Position numbers and translations under genes: made by a program. The notes beneath the pieces were generated by a model. The model was not told where the DNA came from. It ran no database searches and was given only the letters and a program-made list of their open reading frames with translations. Of a stretch of DNA of 64,000 nt, positions 45,670 through 57,817 are shown piece by piece. Origin of the DNA: Megachile rotundata (taxonomy: Eukaryota > Arthropoda > Insecta > Hymenoptera > Megachilidae); NCBI RefSeq assembly GCF_050947335.1, contig NC_134983.1, positions 6,758,001 through 6,822,000 on the forward strand, in the 5' to 3' direction. Position 1 is the first letter of the stretch; each line of letters begins with the position of its first letter.

Positions 45670-46424
45670 GCTTCTCTAGCAATTTGGAAACTTGCACGGA
45701 CATTTTTCCAATAAAATACATAACATTATTTTATTGAAACAAATGAGCTAAAATAATTCAAATCCAACATTTTCGGTATCCAGTTTAAAGTTTCTTAACT
45801 AATACAGAAATACGAGTTAATAATTAACTAATTAATACGATTAAACGTATTAAATAATTAACACGATTAAACGTATTGAATAATAAATATTTCGATGCTT
45901 GTATCTATAAAGTTTTTACACAACGTTCCATTTTTTACCGCAGGCGACAATCAAGCACATTTTGATTAAAGCAAACGTATACAATTTGCGCACGGTATTT
46001 AAAAAATATAAAAATTGTCTTTCCATTTTTGATATATTATCTACAAAACCGCATTTGTTTCTTATAATTAATCTCTCATACGACGGTATCCTGTATTTTC
46101 GATATTTGTGTTTAAATGGTGGACTAAAAGTAATTGGCACGAATTGATTCCTGGAAAATCAATCAGCTGTTAGAAGAAACTGACTTCAATCTGTCCATTG
46201 AAATTCACTCGTGCTTCACGGTTTATCACAGAATAACATGTCATTATATTAATAATACTAATTATGATAAAAAGAGAAATAATCCTGTATTCAATTTTAC
46301 AAACGATCGATTTTTATACAAAAGTTATTAACCTATATTATATGTATGAAAATTGTGCATATTTTAGCTGGCGTTAAAAAGTTACAAAATTCGTCAAAAT
46401 CAGTTTTAAAATTCGTCAAAGTCA

Positions 46425-46589
46425 ATGGATAATGAAGTCCGGGGTAGAAAGACATTATCGTTCGAATTTGAAACGAACCCTGCAAGTTTCATAGATGTCA
46501 TATATAACAAGTTCAGCAATTGTTGCGTAATAATATTAATCATCCTTTTACAATTATTAATCCTTGGTGTATTTATTTCGTATCGGTAA
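46425..46589 (+). CDS. Candidate 54-residue single-span membrane micropeptide
   Basis: ATG at 46425, stop at 46587-46589, in-frame stop upstream at 46407-46409, and AATAAA at 46656-46661, 67 nt past the stop. The N-terminal half is polar and charged (MDNEVRGRKTLSFEFETNPA, with an RGRKTLS kinase-like site). The C-terminal half is one hydrophobic segment of about 20 residues (CCVIILIILLQLLILGVF) ending ISYR. The layout recalls phospholamban- or regulin-type membrane micropeptides, but I see no specific sequence match. Codons in the first half are GC-richer than the flanks. AT-rich DNA often makes Ile/Leu-rich frames by chance, so this stays tentative. A weak acceptor (AAAG at 46421) would also allow it as a phase-0 exon. 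Confidence 0.3.
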   Translation: MDNEVRGRKTLSFEFETNPASFIDVIYNKFSNCCVIILIILLQLLILGVFISYR

Positions 46590-48333
46590 ATTGCTCGATT
46601 TTATTGTATTTTAGAATATAATATATATGCATAGATCATGCGTTTTTTATTTTAAAATAAACAATTGTTACATGTTAATTGCAAAAGTAACACATTAACT
46701 TTGCAGGAGATTTACCCAATATTTTGATATTTTTTAAAATGAATTTGTTAATGAAACTGCATTCGTAAAGGAACACAAATGTTTTATTATTTTAACCATT
46801 ATTCTTCACTCATTGTGTTACTTGTACACACATTAGTATAATGTTTACAAAAGCACACTTACACAGGCAATAAGCCGTTCCATTCGATTACTTGTGCATT
46901 ACGTGATAAAGTGCGTCAAATAAATATATAAATGTTGCGTGACATTTTTGCTCCATCAACTTTGTTTTAGAAGAGGACAATTTTAAATTGAATGCCGGTT
47001 GACGATATGATCAAATAATATTTTTAATGTTTTTTTTTTTCATAATAAGATGTTTGTAGGATTTTTGTCAATTTGTAAAACCGAATGAATCTGATCAAAA
47101 TAAAGTTATAGATGACATGATGTAAAAAATCTCAATTAAATCTCGATTAAATGTTAAATTAAATCTTAATTAAACGTTGTATCAATAGAAAAGATATTAC
47201 CATATAAGAAAAAGAATAAATTAAGAATGTGATTGCAATTGAGAGGTATTTGTTCTAAATTAAACAATTAATTGTCTGTAAATGTATACTAATAAAATTA
47301 AATTCGTAAAATTGAAAATAGATATTAAATATCGATATAACTCAAATATTTCATAAACTATCACACAATTTGCGTTCAAAAAATTATATATAATTTAAAC
47401 ACATGTTTCCAATATTTTCGATGGCATTTTTTTGTACATATCGTTAAAATATTTAAATACGTAAATACCCAATAAATTATTTCCATTAGAAAGTTATCCG
47501 TTAAATATAAGTAGTCTCATATCATCATAATTTGCAAAAGAGATAAACAAATATAAAATTATAAATTCAAACGCGGAAGTTAACGAGTTTACAAATGAGC
47601 TTCAGTCACACTTTCAAAGGAAATTAATGCTTTATAAAAATGACAGACATTTATTGTAAATTTTATGAACACTTCAAATTTTACCGTGCAGCAGAAATTA
47701 TTATTATAGTCATTTTTCATTTTGTCAAAATCCTTACCACTGTGACAATAGTAATATCTGCCAATGGCGATAAAAAATTAAATGGATATTCATGATTGTT
47801 TAAAAATGACCGAAAATTATTAGGGACTGTGAAAACATTGGAATACTTTGAAAAACTGAAACATATTTGGCTTATAAATGTAAAATATGTTGAAATGAAA
47901 AAACATTACAAAAATTTAAATGTCGTGATACCAAACAAACAGTATTATTATAATAAGCATTCACTGAATTAGTATAATACATTGCTTCGTTAAAGAAAAG
48001 TGCAACTGATAATTAACATTGTAACAAATTTATTTCAAAAATTATTCTAGACTACTTTCATTTACTTTTGTAATATTTCAAATATTAATGCGTTGAATAT
48101 TAGATCACTGATAATAAATGATTTCATTATTAAAGTCCGAATAAAGTAAATATTCATAGAGCGTTCTACTAAAATCAGACATCAAAATTATTTTTGTTAT
48201 AAACCTTGAGATGACATTTAAAATGACTTGAAAACAAATTTTTCTATCGTTACTGAATACATGTACGAAAAATACATGTCATATTTAATAACAATACAAA
48301 TAATTTAAATACTTGTGTTAAGAACATTACATA
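46590..48333. other. AT-rich stretch, nothing recognised
   Basis: About 1.7 kb of very AT-rich DNA with no supportable gene, RNA or terminal repeat. Confidence 0.45.
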
Positions 48334-48927
48334 CACTACCGTCCATAAGTATCCAGACACTTGGTTTCATTACATAAAAGATAGTTGAACTTTGTACGAA
48401 AGGTATTTAGGGTTATCATATCATTTGTAATAATTATTATTATCTTTTTTGAGGTGTCATAACGTAATGGAATTAATGTTTAAGTACAAATTATACAATG
48501 AAAGTGTGAAAGTAAAATTCATGTCCAGAAGTACAAAGTTCAAATTTGTGAATCTAATGAAACGCTTTCGATTCTAAAAGAAATTTTAATTTCTACTGTG
48601 TTTCATTTCTATGGTGCAGAACGTATTCACAGGGTTCTTCGATATGTTTCAAGTGTTTGTAAACTGTTGGTAGATGTTTAAGTTCCCTCAATGGAGATAA
48701 GAATGGAGGTAACGCTATACACTCGACAGTTTCGGTTTAGTTCGTCTGTAGCTTCTTTTCCATCGAGATATGAGTTCCAAACGAGAATTATCAATGGAAA
48801 AACGTTCCAGTATTCTGACCTTCGCAGAAAAAAAATCGATTTCAGTTACTGTTGGAGATACTTGAATAACTTTCATGCAACGCGAATGCATATTTCGCTG
48901 ATGTCCGGATACTTATGTACGGTAGTG
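48334..48927. mobile_element. 594-bp Tc1/mariner-type non-autonomous element
   Basis: Terminal inverted repeats of about 27 bp, CACTACCGTCCATAAGTATC at 48334 and its mirror ending GGTAGTG at 48927, flanked by TA duplications (48332-48333 and 48928-48929). The TATCCGGACA motif in the TIR is typical of Tc1-type elements. No transposase motif is visible in any frame; the open frame 48691-48978 runs out of the element and is not credible. Confidence 0.88.
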
Positions 48928-48929
48928 TA

Positions 48930-50877
48930 TATTAAAAATTTGTATTGTCACCCTATTAAAAAATGCAAGTATTTATAATATACTTGAATAGTAATTTTTA
49001 AAAATTACAAAAAGGATCAAAAAACCATAGGAATCTCCAATAACATAAAATTCAGAAAATTACTTAATTGAGATTTCATTAACTATAATATTCATCGTAT
49101 AAAAAGATTAAATTAGAAGTAGTGCAACTTACGCGAAATTACCCCCAAACTCAATGCGTTAATATTCGCATATTAATATTCACAGCACCCCATAAATAAC
49201 ATTTAATATGACGAATTTATCTGACAAGTCCTACGAGAATTTTTTGCGAAATTATATTTGTATTGAGTCCGAACGAAATATTTGCCGAACAATTTTTCGA
49301 CGAAATCGCTTCGACGAATACAGCAAGAGAATAAGTACAGTTTGTAAATAAACATGGATTCATGATTATTCAGCAATACGAGAAACATCGATAATATTCA
49401 CACGCATACACGTACAGCATAGTATATAGCAAAGAAGTTCGATGGATTGGAAACTGCAATTGTTCGGTCAATGTTTGCTCTCCCTTATCGATCCGTTAAA
49501 TAACAACTATTTCGCTTATTTTCTAAAGATACGTTTACAACTATGTTCTTATAGTATTCAGTACAGTGTATGTACATCTTATACCAGAAAAGATCCGAAA
49601 TGTCAATATACACGTCTTACAGCTCTAGAATAATCTATTTGAGTTTGGCAATTGATTGGCAAATTTTCTTGGTCGTTAAGAACCATCGCAAAGCGTTACA
49701 AAAATAATCATTGACGATAATATCAATTATACAGTTTCGTTTGATAACAATGTTCTTCGATAACGTACATGCAATTTTGAGTATATACTTGCGATCAGCC
49801 ACTCCATACAATACGAGTTTGACGAATAATATTTGTTAATAAGTTGAATAATTTCAACTTTTTTTGGTTAAAAAATTACGTACTTCAATTTCATTTGTTA
49901 CAATATTACTTAGGGTTTCCAATTTTTTACACATTGGTGGACAGAAATAAGCATGTGCAGTAAAGTGTATAATATTATTAAAGATATACGAAATTATTTT
50001 TTTAATACATTTCTGTTCACTCTTTTAAATTATGAGGTTTTCGTGACTAAACTGCTGTTTCAATTTTCAAACAAATTATAATATTAATGATTCAAATTTA
50101 TAGTTTCAAAATGTTCTAAAAATAATTTTTGTAAAAGCTACATTCTACACTTTTGTAAGTAGAAATTTATGCAATTAACTTCAGCTATGAATATAGTTTT
50201 CTTGATTCACTGTATCGTATACAAATTAAATAAACCGACTCTACGAAAATTATTTTTATATGTCAGTTGTTATAAAAAATATAAAAATCAATATTATTTG
50301 TCTTTTGCAATGCTTAACAAAAATACAAGGTCATTTAAATGAATATAAATATTGTGGATATGTAAGAGTTTAATTTCTGAGCATCTAAGATTTTTTATTT
50401 ATTTTTTATTTGCTGGCTGAGACTTCTTTTGAATTATAGTAAATTTTTACTGAAAGAAGGTATAATAAATGGTATTTATAAGAAACAAATCATACTTACT
50501 TTCCTGTATGTCATATTATCAAAAATTAAAAATTATACAAGCTGCCAGTATGAATCAAGTTCTTCAATTTACCCGCGAAATTTAAAATAGATACGAACGA
50601 TTGCCAGCACCATATCCCACTCTTCCCATGCATATCTTAAGCTGAACTTTTTATTTATAGTATAACTTAAAGACTTTACATAAAATGATGTAACTTAAAG
50701 ACTTTAAATAAAATAATACAACTTAAAGACTTCAAACAAAATAATCTTAAAACTTTTCGGATCCATTTAAATCTTCATTGAATAATTTTAATTACATTGA
50801 GAAGAATGAAATAGAAATTATGTAAATAACTGAATCAACTGTCTTCGTTTACTAAATTTTGAACTGAACCGCTGCAG
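48930..50877. other. AT-rich stretch with one small tandem repeat
   Basis: No gene is recognised except for the exon that follows. A three-copy 28-bp tandem (AACTTAAAGACTTTAAATAA core) lies at 50664-50747. A CpG-richer patch near 49200-49330 has a minus-strand open frame (49203-49388) without recognisable domain. Confidence 0.45.
50664..50747 (+). repeat. Three-copy 28-bp tandem repeat
   Basis: AACTTAAAGACTTTA(A/C)ATAAAATRAT recurs three times with few changes, about 130 bp upstream of the exon at 50878. Confidence 0.85.
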
Positions 50878-50964
50878 AAAACTCCCGTCACAGCTGCTAC
50901 CAAAGAAACTAAAGACGTCGATAAAGGTTCTGGCCAAATGTCTGAAATAAAAGTAGAGAAATGA
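50878..50964 (+). CDS. Second alternative 3' terminal exon (or exon of a nearby gene)
   Basis: An acceptor AACCGCTGCAG ends at 50877. The frame opens in phase 0 and encodes 28 residues, KTPVTAATKETKDVDKGSG then QMSEIKVEK, to TGA at 50962-50964. It is the only GC-rich patch in several kilobases. Entry phase 0 fits after exon 3 (151-residue product) or directly after exon 1 (48 residues). The Lys/Thr-rich composition continues that of exon 3's end (NKSPPNTKEDT). An AATAAA occurs near 51297. Distance from exon 3 is 18.7 kb, so transcript data are needed to link them. Confidence 0.55.
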   Translation, partial: KTPVTAATKETKDVDKGSGQMSEIKVEK

Positions 50965-52799
50965 GGACATCAGGGGAAATGATCCACATAGATTGTTCTT
51001 AGTTTAAATTTCACAAGATTTTAAAAGAGTTCAAATGTTACGGGAAACGGACATGAAGATTGTCATTAATACCATTACAAATGACTTGTAACCTCGTTCT
51101 CCTATACTATTGTACTTCCTCGCTATTCATCAATCATCTCATATAATGGTTCTATTCCATGTATATCCTGCTGTCTCCCAATTCCCCTTCAAATCCTAAT
51201 CACTCACACAATGTCACTTCATGACGCCTTCAATTGTTGCGCAAGAACCTCATTCTTATTTCAATTTTTAATTCTGCTAGATTCGAACCTAGGTAAAATA
51301 AAATTATAAACTTTATTATACACAATAATAAATTAAAATTGAAATTGAATAAAATTAAGATTGACCCACTAAATTTCTATATCTTTCAGTAAAAATTATG
51401 TAATAATGCATCTTGCATGAATGCTGTCTTATGTTCTTACCTCAGGCTTAATAAATGCCTCGTGATATACTGGCTTGCATACTAGCATCATTCTTCATTA
51501 CCAAAGGTACGTTATAAAATTCAAATAGACACCAAAAATAAAATTCAATTTAAATAAATTAACAGTTATTTAAGACTGCCTGACAAGTATCTTCAAATCT
51601 CTGTAAAATCCCCTACCTTTAACCTTTTGCTTTATAACATAGATTTGTAGGGTACAATTCAAATGTGACAAACATAAAACGTACTTGCACAGATGAGTTT
51701 TCAATGCTGATTTGCATAATTAATCGCTAAATCTAAAATGTACCTAATATTTCAACTTTTATTATTTTTCTTAAAATTGCAGTTATTCTAACTAACGCAA
51801 CTGCCGCAAAGATCATAGGTTAAGGGGCTAACATCATGCCACATTCGTGACGCAGGCAACAGTTCAAATACGGCGAACCTGTTTCGCAGTTTTAGTACGA
51901 ATTTTAAATTTAATTTCAATTATAATTTACACAAGAAGCGCTAACGGCAGCTAACATTTCAAGCTTCTTTGCCTCAACTCAATAGAAATGATTAATGAAC
52001 TGATTTAACGAAGAAGTGGGTTAAGCGGTTAAATTGTACACGAAATTTTAACTTCCCTTTAGTCAGACTTTACACTATTAAACTGTACGGTGTTAGGTAA
52101 TAATTAAAGTGCAATAACTGAACGAAGTTGTATAAAGTTAGAACAAAGTAATAATTGATCAAAAATAAAGCAATTTTTTGGTGCTCGTTTAATAAACAAA
52201 CAGTTTAATAAATGATAGATTTCTTCTTGACAGAATTTAGGTGTTATTTTCTTTCCTTTTTATATTAAACAAGGACAAATAAATATTCTTGGATTATTTT
52301 CCTTTAGTAACATACCCCAAGGCGAATGCCACCGAATAAATTTTAGAAATGAATGCAAGGTTTAAGGATAAGATAAGTATCAAGGCAATCCCTTGAAATA
52401 ATGTAGCACAAAGGAGTTTCTATAATAGTCTCGTTTAACCAAGGTTTCCTATTATCCCAAATGCTTTGAACCTTATATTGGATGGCGGAATTGATTTTAA
52501 ATATCGATTCTTTAAAGAAATAATGCGTCCCTTAAGAGTATCGTAGACAGCCAATGGCTATTTCCATTTCGTGCCAACGTATACTGTCAATTTATTTTTA
52601 ACCGTGAAAGAAAATGATTTCACAAACTCTTTTTGTATTATCCGAGGCTTCTATTATCTGAAATATCCAGAATAATCGAAATTCGTATCTATATACTTAT
52701 GGACAGAAATTTTGAAATAATGCTTAAAAAGTTTGTGATAAACGTCTTGCTTTTACACTTCGACTGTTGAAGGAAAAGAATATGTCGTTCTTAGAATGC
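50965..52799. other. 3' flank and intergenic stretch, nothing recognised
   Basis: No gene, RNA or element recognised. Confidence 0.4.
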
Positions 52800-53110
52800 A
52801 TGCATGATGTCAATTCATGAGTTGGTGCGTGACATATTTTGAAATAAAGCAGTTACTTAATCCCTTGCACTATGATTTATTTATCAGGTGCGTTAGTCAG
52901 AACTGATTAATTGCAGTTATACTATTAAAAAAAATTTGAAATGTTAAGTAAATATGTTATTATACAATCGTTGACTATGCAAATTATAATTGGACTTGAA
53001 CTCCAAATTGAAGCGTACTAAAAATTCAAGTAAAATTGATCACGGCCAAAGTACGAGCGTGTCACGAGTCAGATTCATCAAAATAGTGCAAAAGGTTAAA
53101 AAGTGTATAA
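52800..53110 (+). repeat. Composite old repeat: solo GATGTCAA end plus 12.5-kb repeat relative
   Basis: At 52803 GATGTCAATTCATGAGTTGG and GACATATTTTGAAATAAAGC match the solo end at 4468. From 52850 the sequence matches 12535-12790 in the same orientation. Two variants of AAAAAGTxTxxxATAAACGTCTTG flank the segment (52729 and 53098), resembling 4517 as well. Confidence 0.6.
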
Positions 53111-53745
53111 CAAACGTCTTGTTTTTTCACTTCCGTGTGTTGGTAAATAAAAGGATAGTTTTTGGAATATTTTTCATTGAGGTAAATCAGAAAATTGTGA
53201 GATATGTAGCAGTGTTATAGTTTATTTAAACTATACTCATAAATTACCGTGATGTCTCTGGTTTAGATTAGAGAAAAAAGAACGATTGTGGATTTAAAAG
53301 TGTGGTATACAAACTAGAGAAAAGGAATTCGGTTCTCAACTATTTTTAACGAATAACAGATAGAACTTTTTGATTTATTATTGTTAGGATAAGTTAACTG
53401 CATTTCAGAACAAAAACGCGCGTGCTTAAAATGTGTTATTTAAACCAAGTTTTGGACATTCTCGTAAATACACTCCTTCCCTTCGTGCTAATGATACTGG
53501 TGCTTGTGAAATCCCTACTAATGACCAACGTACCTACTAAACCAAACAAGTAAACGTGTGTAATTAAACCACAATTATTTTCCAATACCAAAGAATTCAA
53601 GTCAAATTTAAAATAGAAAAAGAGAGAATTAAAAAGAGATAAGACTTCTAAATAGGAATGTAGAATCAAACTTTAATTTTCATGTAACAGGTACAGGGTC
53701 ATTTACATTATCACCTACCTACTATGTAGATAGTATATGAAAATA
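53111..53745. other. Stretch with nothing recognised
   Basis: No gene or element identified. Confidence 0.4.
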
Positions 53746-54252
53746 CAGTAAGATGAAGTGGGGTAAGTGCAGACTGGTTTTTGTAAAGTTGATATTTAAA
53801 CATAAGTATTTTCAGTCTGCTATGTAAATACTTAGCGCCTGTCGATATCGAACGATTTGTACAATTACTACCATTTAGTTAATATTAACTAGAACCTTAA
53901 TTTTGTACATTTTGATTTTGATAGGAAATTGTTTAAAATGTCAACTACTCTGCACTTTCCCCGAAAATGGGGTAAGAGCGTAACTTGAAGTTAAATACTC
54001 TGAAACTTTATTTCATGTGCAATGGGGCAAGAGCAGAATTATTAACAAATGTGCTATAAAATGCTTTTTACTGCATTATGCAAGTACTCTATACTGCAAA
54101 CAAGTACTCTTAGCTGAAATATAAAAGGGGATATAGTGAAACAAAACAAGGAAACAAACATACTAAATGGAGAAATTTTGCTCATATTGTAATAAAAACA
54201 GCCTGTATACGCACTTGTCCCGTTTAAGAACTTACCCCACTTCACCTTATGT
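53746..54252. mobile_element. ~507-bp MITE with TGAAGTGGGGTAAGT ends
   Basis: GTAAGATGAAGTGGGGTAAG near 53748 is mirrored by CTTACCCCACTTCACCTTAT ending near 54250. Internal GGGGTAAGAGC and GGGGCAAGAGC words repeat the terminal motif in both halves. No transposase; superfamily not assigned. Confidence 0.75.
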
Positions 54253-54589
54253 GAAATATAAAATATGTGAAATACAAGAAGGTTTAATCATTGTATATAA
54301 ACTATTGTATACAAATGTTTTCTGTAGCTCTATTATGTACTCCATATGTAATATGCATTGTACATAAGGAAACATGCATACACTATATGCATACATTTCC
54401 TTTTCAGTGTGTGTACAGGTGCTTCACCAGATGTACAATAATCTCGAGCCACTATAATCACGTTAGATAGTGATGCATCAAAATGACTCTGCATCCGTCT
54501 AACAAGTCGATTACAGAACATCCGTCTTCCTGGGATTAAAATCAAACAGGGCGGGCGCGGATTGGTTGGAATGTATGGATTCATAAACT
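54253..54589. other. Short stretch, nothing recognised
   Basis: A slightly GC-richer patch near 54540-54570 has no supportable coding frame. Confidence 0.35.
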
Positions 54590-55400
54590 CAAATTATCAA
54601 ATATTTGAATTATTAGATTTCTAACTTATCAAACGCTAGATTCTCTAAATTTTGTTAGTTGCAGTATTTCAGAGATGAAAGATTTCCAAATTTTTTAATT
54701 CCAAAATTCCTAAATTCTGAGATAAAAATCTCAATTTTCTGGATTTTCAAAATTCTGAATTTCCAAATATTCAGATTTTCGAATCTGCAATCTGCGAAAT
54801 TCCAAAATCTCTAAATTATATGGAATTTTCAGAATCCGAAGTCTCACAATTGCTAATTTTGCAAATTATTAAATTTCATGATTTCCAAACTTTCTAATCA
54901 CAAAATTTCTCAGCTGTTCAAATTCAAAAGTTTACAAAATTTCTAGTCACCAAATTTTCAAACCCTGAAATCCCCAAATTTCAAAATTTCCATGTCTAAT
55001 TCCAAAATTTTTAAATTTTTTAATCACCATATTCTCACATATTTAAATTCAAAAATTTCCAAATTCTCAAATCTCCAAATCCGTAAATTCCCAAATCTTC
55101 AAATCCCCAAATCCGTAAATCCCCAAATTCCAAAATTCCAAAATTCCCAAATTTTATAATCACCAAATTCCCATATATTCAAACTCCAAAACTTCCAAAT
55201 TCTCAAATTCCCAAATCCGTAAATCCCTAAATCTCCAAATCCCCAAATTCCATAATTCCCAAATTTTCTAATCACCAAATTCCTAAATATTCAAATTCCA
55301 AAATTTCCAAATTCTCAAATCCCCAAATCCCCAAATCTCCAAATCCCCAAATTCCCAAATTACCAATATTTCCAAATTGTCCAATTGTCCAATACTAAAG
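54590..55400. repeat. Degenerate CAAATTTCC array (block 6 of 6) with 112-136 bp higher-order units
   Basis: Words such as CCAAATTCCCAAATCCGTAAA dominate. The landmark AATCACCA(A/T)ATTC recurs near 55022, 55158 and 55270, so longer units were duplicated here. Confidence 0.85.
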
Positions 55401-57817
55401 CATTCCGCCTTAAAAAAAATTTCTTTCACCATCCCCAAAATCGTGGTACAAACTATAATATCCCAAACATAAATATAAAAATCTAATAAAATCCTCCAAC
55501 GCAATTATTACTTTCAAATCAAACATAAATACACACACTACTCAATGAAAAAAAAATTACTAATAATTTGTTCCATATTGTATATTCTCAACCAGCCTCC
55601 TCCATAGTACAAATTGTACAATATCAATGTTCAATTATTAATATCATTTTAAAATATACATATCACAATACTTGCAATAAACAGACCTGAAAGAAATCAT
55701 CTGAAAGTAAAAGAAATTCACACAAGGTTCAACAAACATCGACTCGTTTTATTACATTGTCTCAAGCGTATAAAATAGCAAAAAATTGCATTATTCGAAA
55801 TTTAAGGTAAACACTTTAACCTTTCGATTATTTGATCGAGATATTATTTACATCAGACTCGATGGAATGGCTGCCACATCAATATTGATATACACGAAGC
55901 GATGGATCGATAAAAGAACATCGACTCGAGCGGACACTCTCGTCCCTAATACGTACTTAAGCGATATACAAACATTCGTCCAAAAATACAGTGCACAATC
56001 AATTTCGAACACCATTCTGGGTGTTTTGTGTTCCGGGAAACCCGATGGAGAAAATTCGTTTGACCCTGCTCAGAGTAATCGGTTTCCCTATCGCTCTTAA
56101 ACATCTAAACATTCGCCCACGTCTTTATTACCTGGTCGTAAATACAAAATTAAGTACACGTCTTTGTATCGTCGAGAAAAAAATCTGACTCTAATTGTAA
56201 GTACTGAATACGATATCGTTCTTTTCGTTCTGCGTGCGTCATTGTACAACGTTATTGTTAAAATCTCATTTCTCACTTCGAGTGCTATATTCGCTGCAAA
56301 ACTTTCAATTTAACAGGCTCCGTAATGACAAATCATAATTTTCGATAACAGTAATAGCAATAAATGTTACACGAAATAATTCTTTTAATTCGTAATCTTT
56401 GTGTTATATTTTAAATCCCTTGCTGATTTTGTTCTGATTTCTGAAGTTTCTTGAGGGATTCTTGAATACTTTTATCAGTTGAGTAACTTGATTGGATTGA
56501 AATTTTTTAAAAATAATCTGCTTGTAATATCTCTTCTTTCAAATTATAAAATTTATAAATAGTGGATAAAGATATTTATCGTTTTACTTTTATTTATACA
56601 CGAGAATGAACTTAATTTCTATATACTTTTAAGTATTTGAATATTAAAAATTATGAAGAACGGATTCAGAGAAAAAGTTAATAAAGACGATTAAATAACT
56701 CAAATATTCAGCTAATAAGACCTGAATATAATATATTATTTCTGTAGTTTGTGACAAAGGAGGGAGAACCGGTATTATTCTGAGAAGAACTGAATTTAAT
56801 TGCCTTCCGGATACTACGGTTATTAATATTAAATAGAAACATGAAGTAAGTTCAGTGCGTTTCACGCGAACACAGGTTGAATATTTTTATAATTATAACC
56901 AACTAGTAAGTTAGTCGTTGACTGAAGTCAACGATTAGGTTTAAAAGACCATGTTTTTAAATTACTCATTTAGATTAAATTAAATGCGTTTCTGCCTAGT
57001 AAAAATGTGTGTGGTAGTGTAAGTATGTAGTTATTTGTTAATATTGTTATTGTTGTTGTAGTGAAGCAGGAGAATCTACTAAAACAAAAGTCAGGAAGGG
57101 GATCTCACCACGTTCGCTGCAGCCAGACCACTTCGTGGCTTTATTATTATATAGAGATTGTATACAGCGTTCATCTGAACTCTATAAACTAAAAGGAAAT
57201 AATAAATAATTTTAAAGTAAACATAGAAGATTTTCATACGAAAAGAACAAAAGAGTTATTTCAAACGATATTAAAAATTTATTCAGCATTGCAATTATAA
57301 CCTATTTACGAAAAACTTTCATCTCACTCGAAATTTTTATTTAAAAATCTCTCGATATATTCTTCACAAAAATTATCCATAGTTTCTCTATATTTATTTA
57401 TTTATTTAAAATTTGTATTTGAAGATTAAACAATTTAGAATTCGATCAACAAATCACAATTTAGATCAACCATTTTTAATATTGTTAGGTGTTTCAATTT
57501 GTTTCACTTGTTTTTTTAGGAACGAAAAATTAACAGGTGAAATATCTGTATCCGAAATCACGCAAACTGTTTACATCGCATATCGTGTAACACTTTACAA
57601 ATTTACCCTCGTTCATGTTTGCTCTGCAAATGTAAACTAGTTGCTTAACTTCCGCGGCTGACAGTAAAGTTTGCAGAGCTTTCGAATGCGGTGCTGTAAG
57701 TCGTACGGTACAAGCAAACGAACGACGCGAAAGTAGCTTAAACAATTTTGAAGCAGTGAAGAAATTCTTTGAAATGAATTGTAAGAAGCGGGGACTCGAG
57801 TGGTAAATAACATTTTT
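55401..57817. other. Stretch without recognised gene
   Basis: A 20-bp near-perfect hairpin, TCGTTGACTGAAGTCAACGA, lies at 56919-56938. A GC-richer patch at 57080-57125 has no assigned identity. The 104-codon open frame at 55786-56100 shows no family motif or splice support. Confidence 0.35.

Noticed and set aside
55786..56100. 104-codon open frame
   Set aside because: No family motif, no splice or UTR support, and a second overlapping frame is open at the same place; consistent with chance.
57080..57125. GC-rich patch as a tRNA or exon
   Set aside because: No cloverleaf or B-box could be drawn, and frames through it are short; identity left open.
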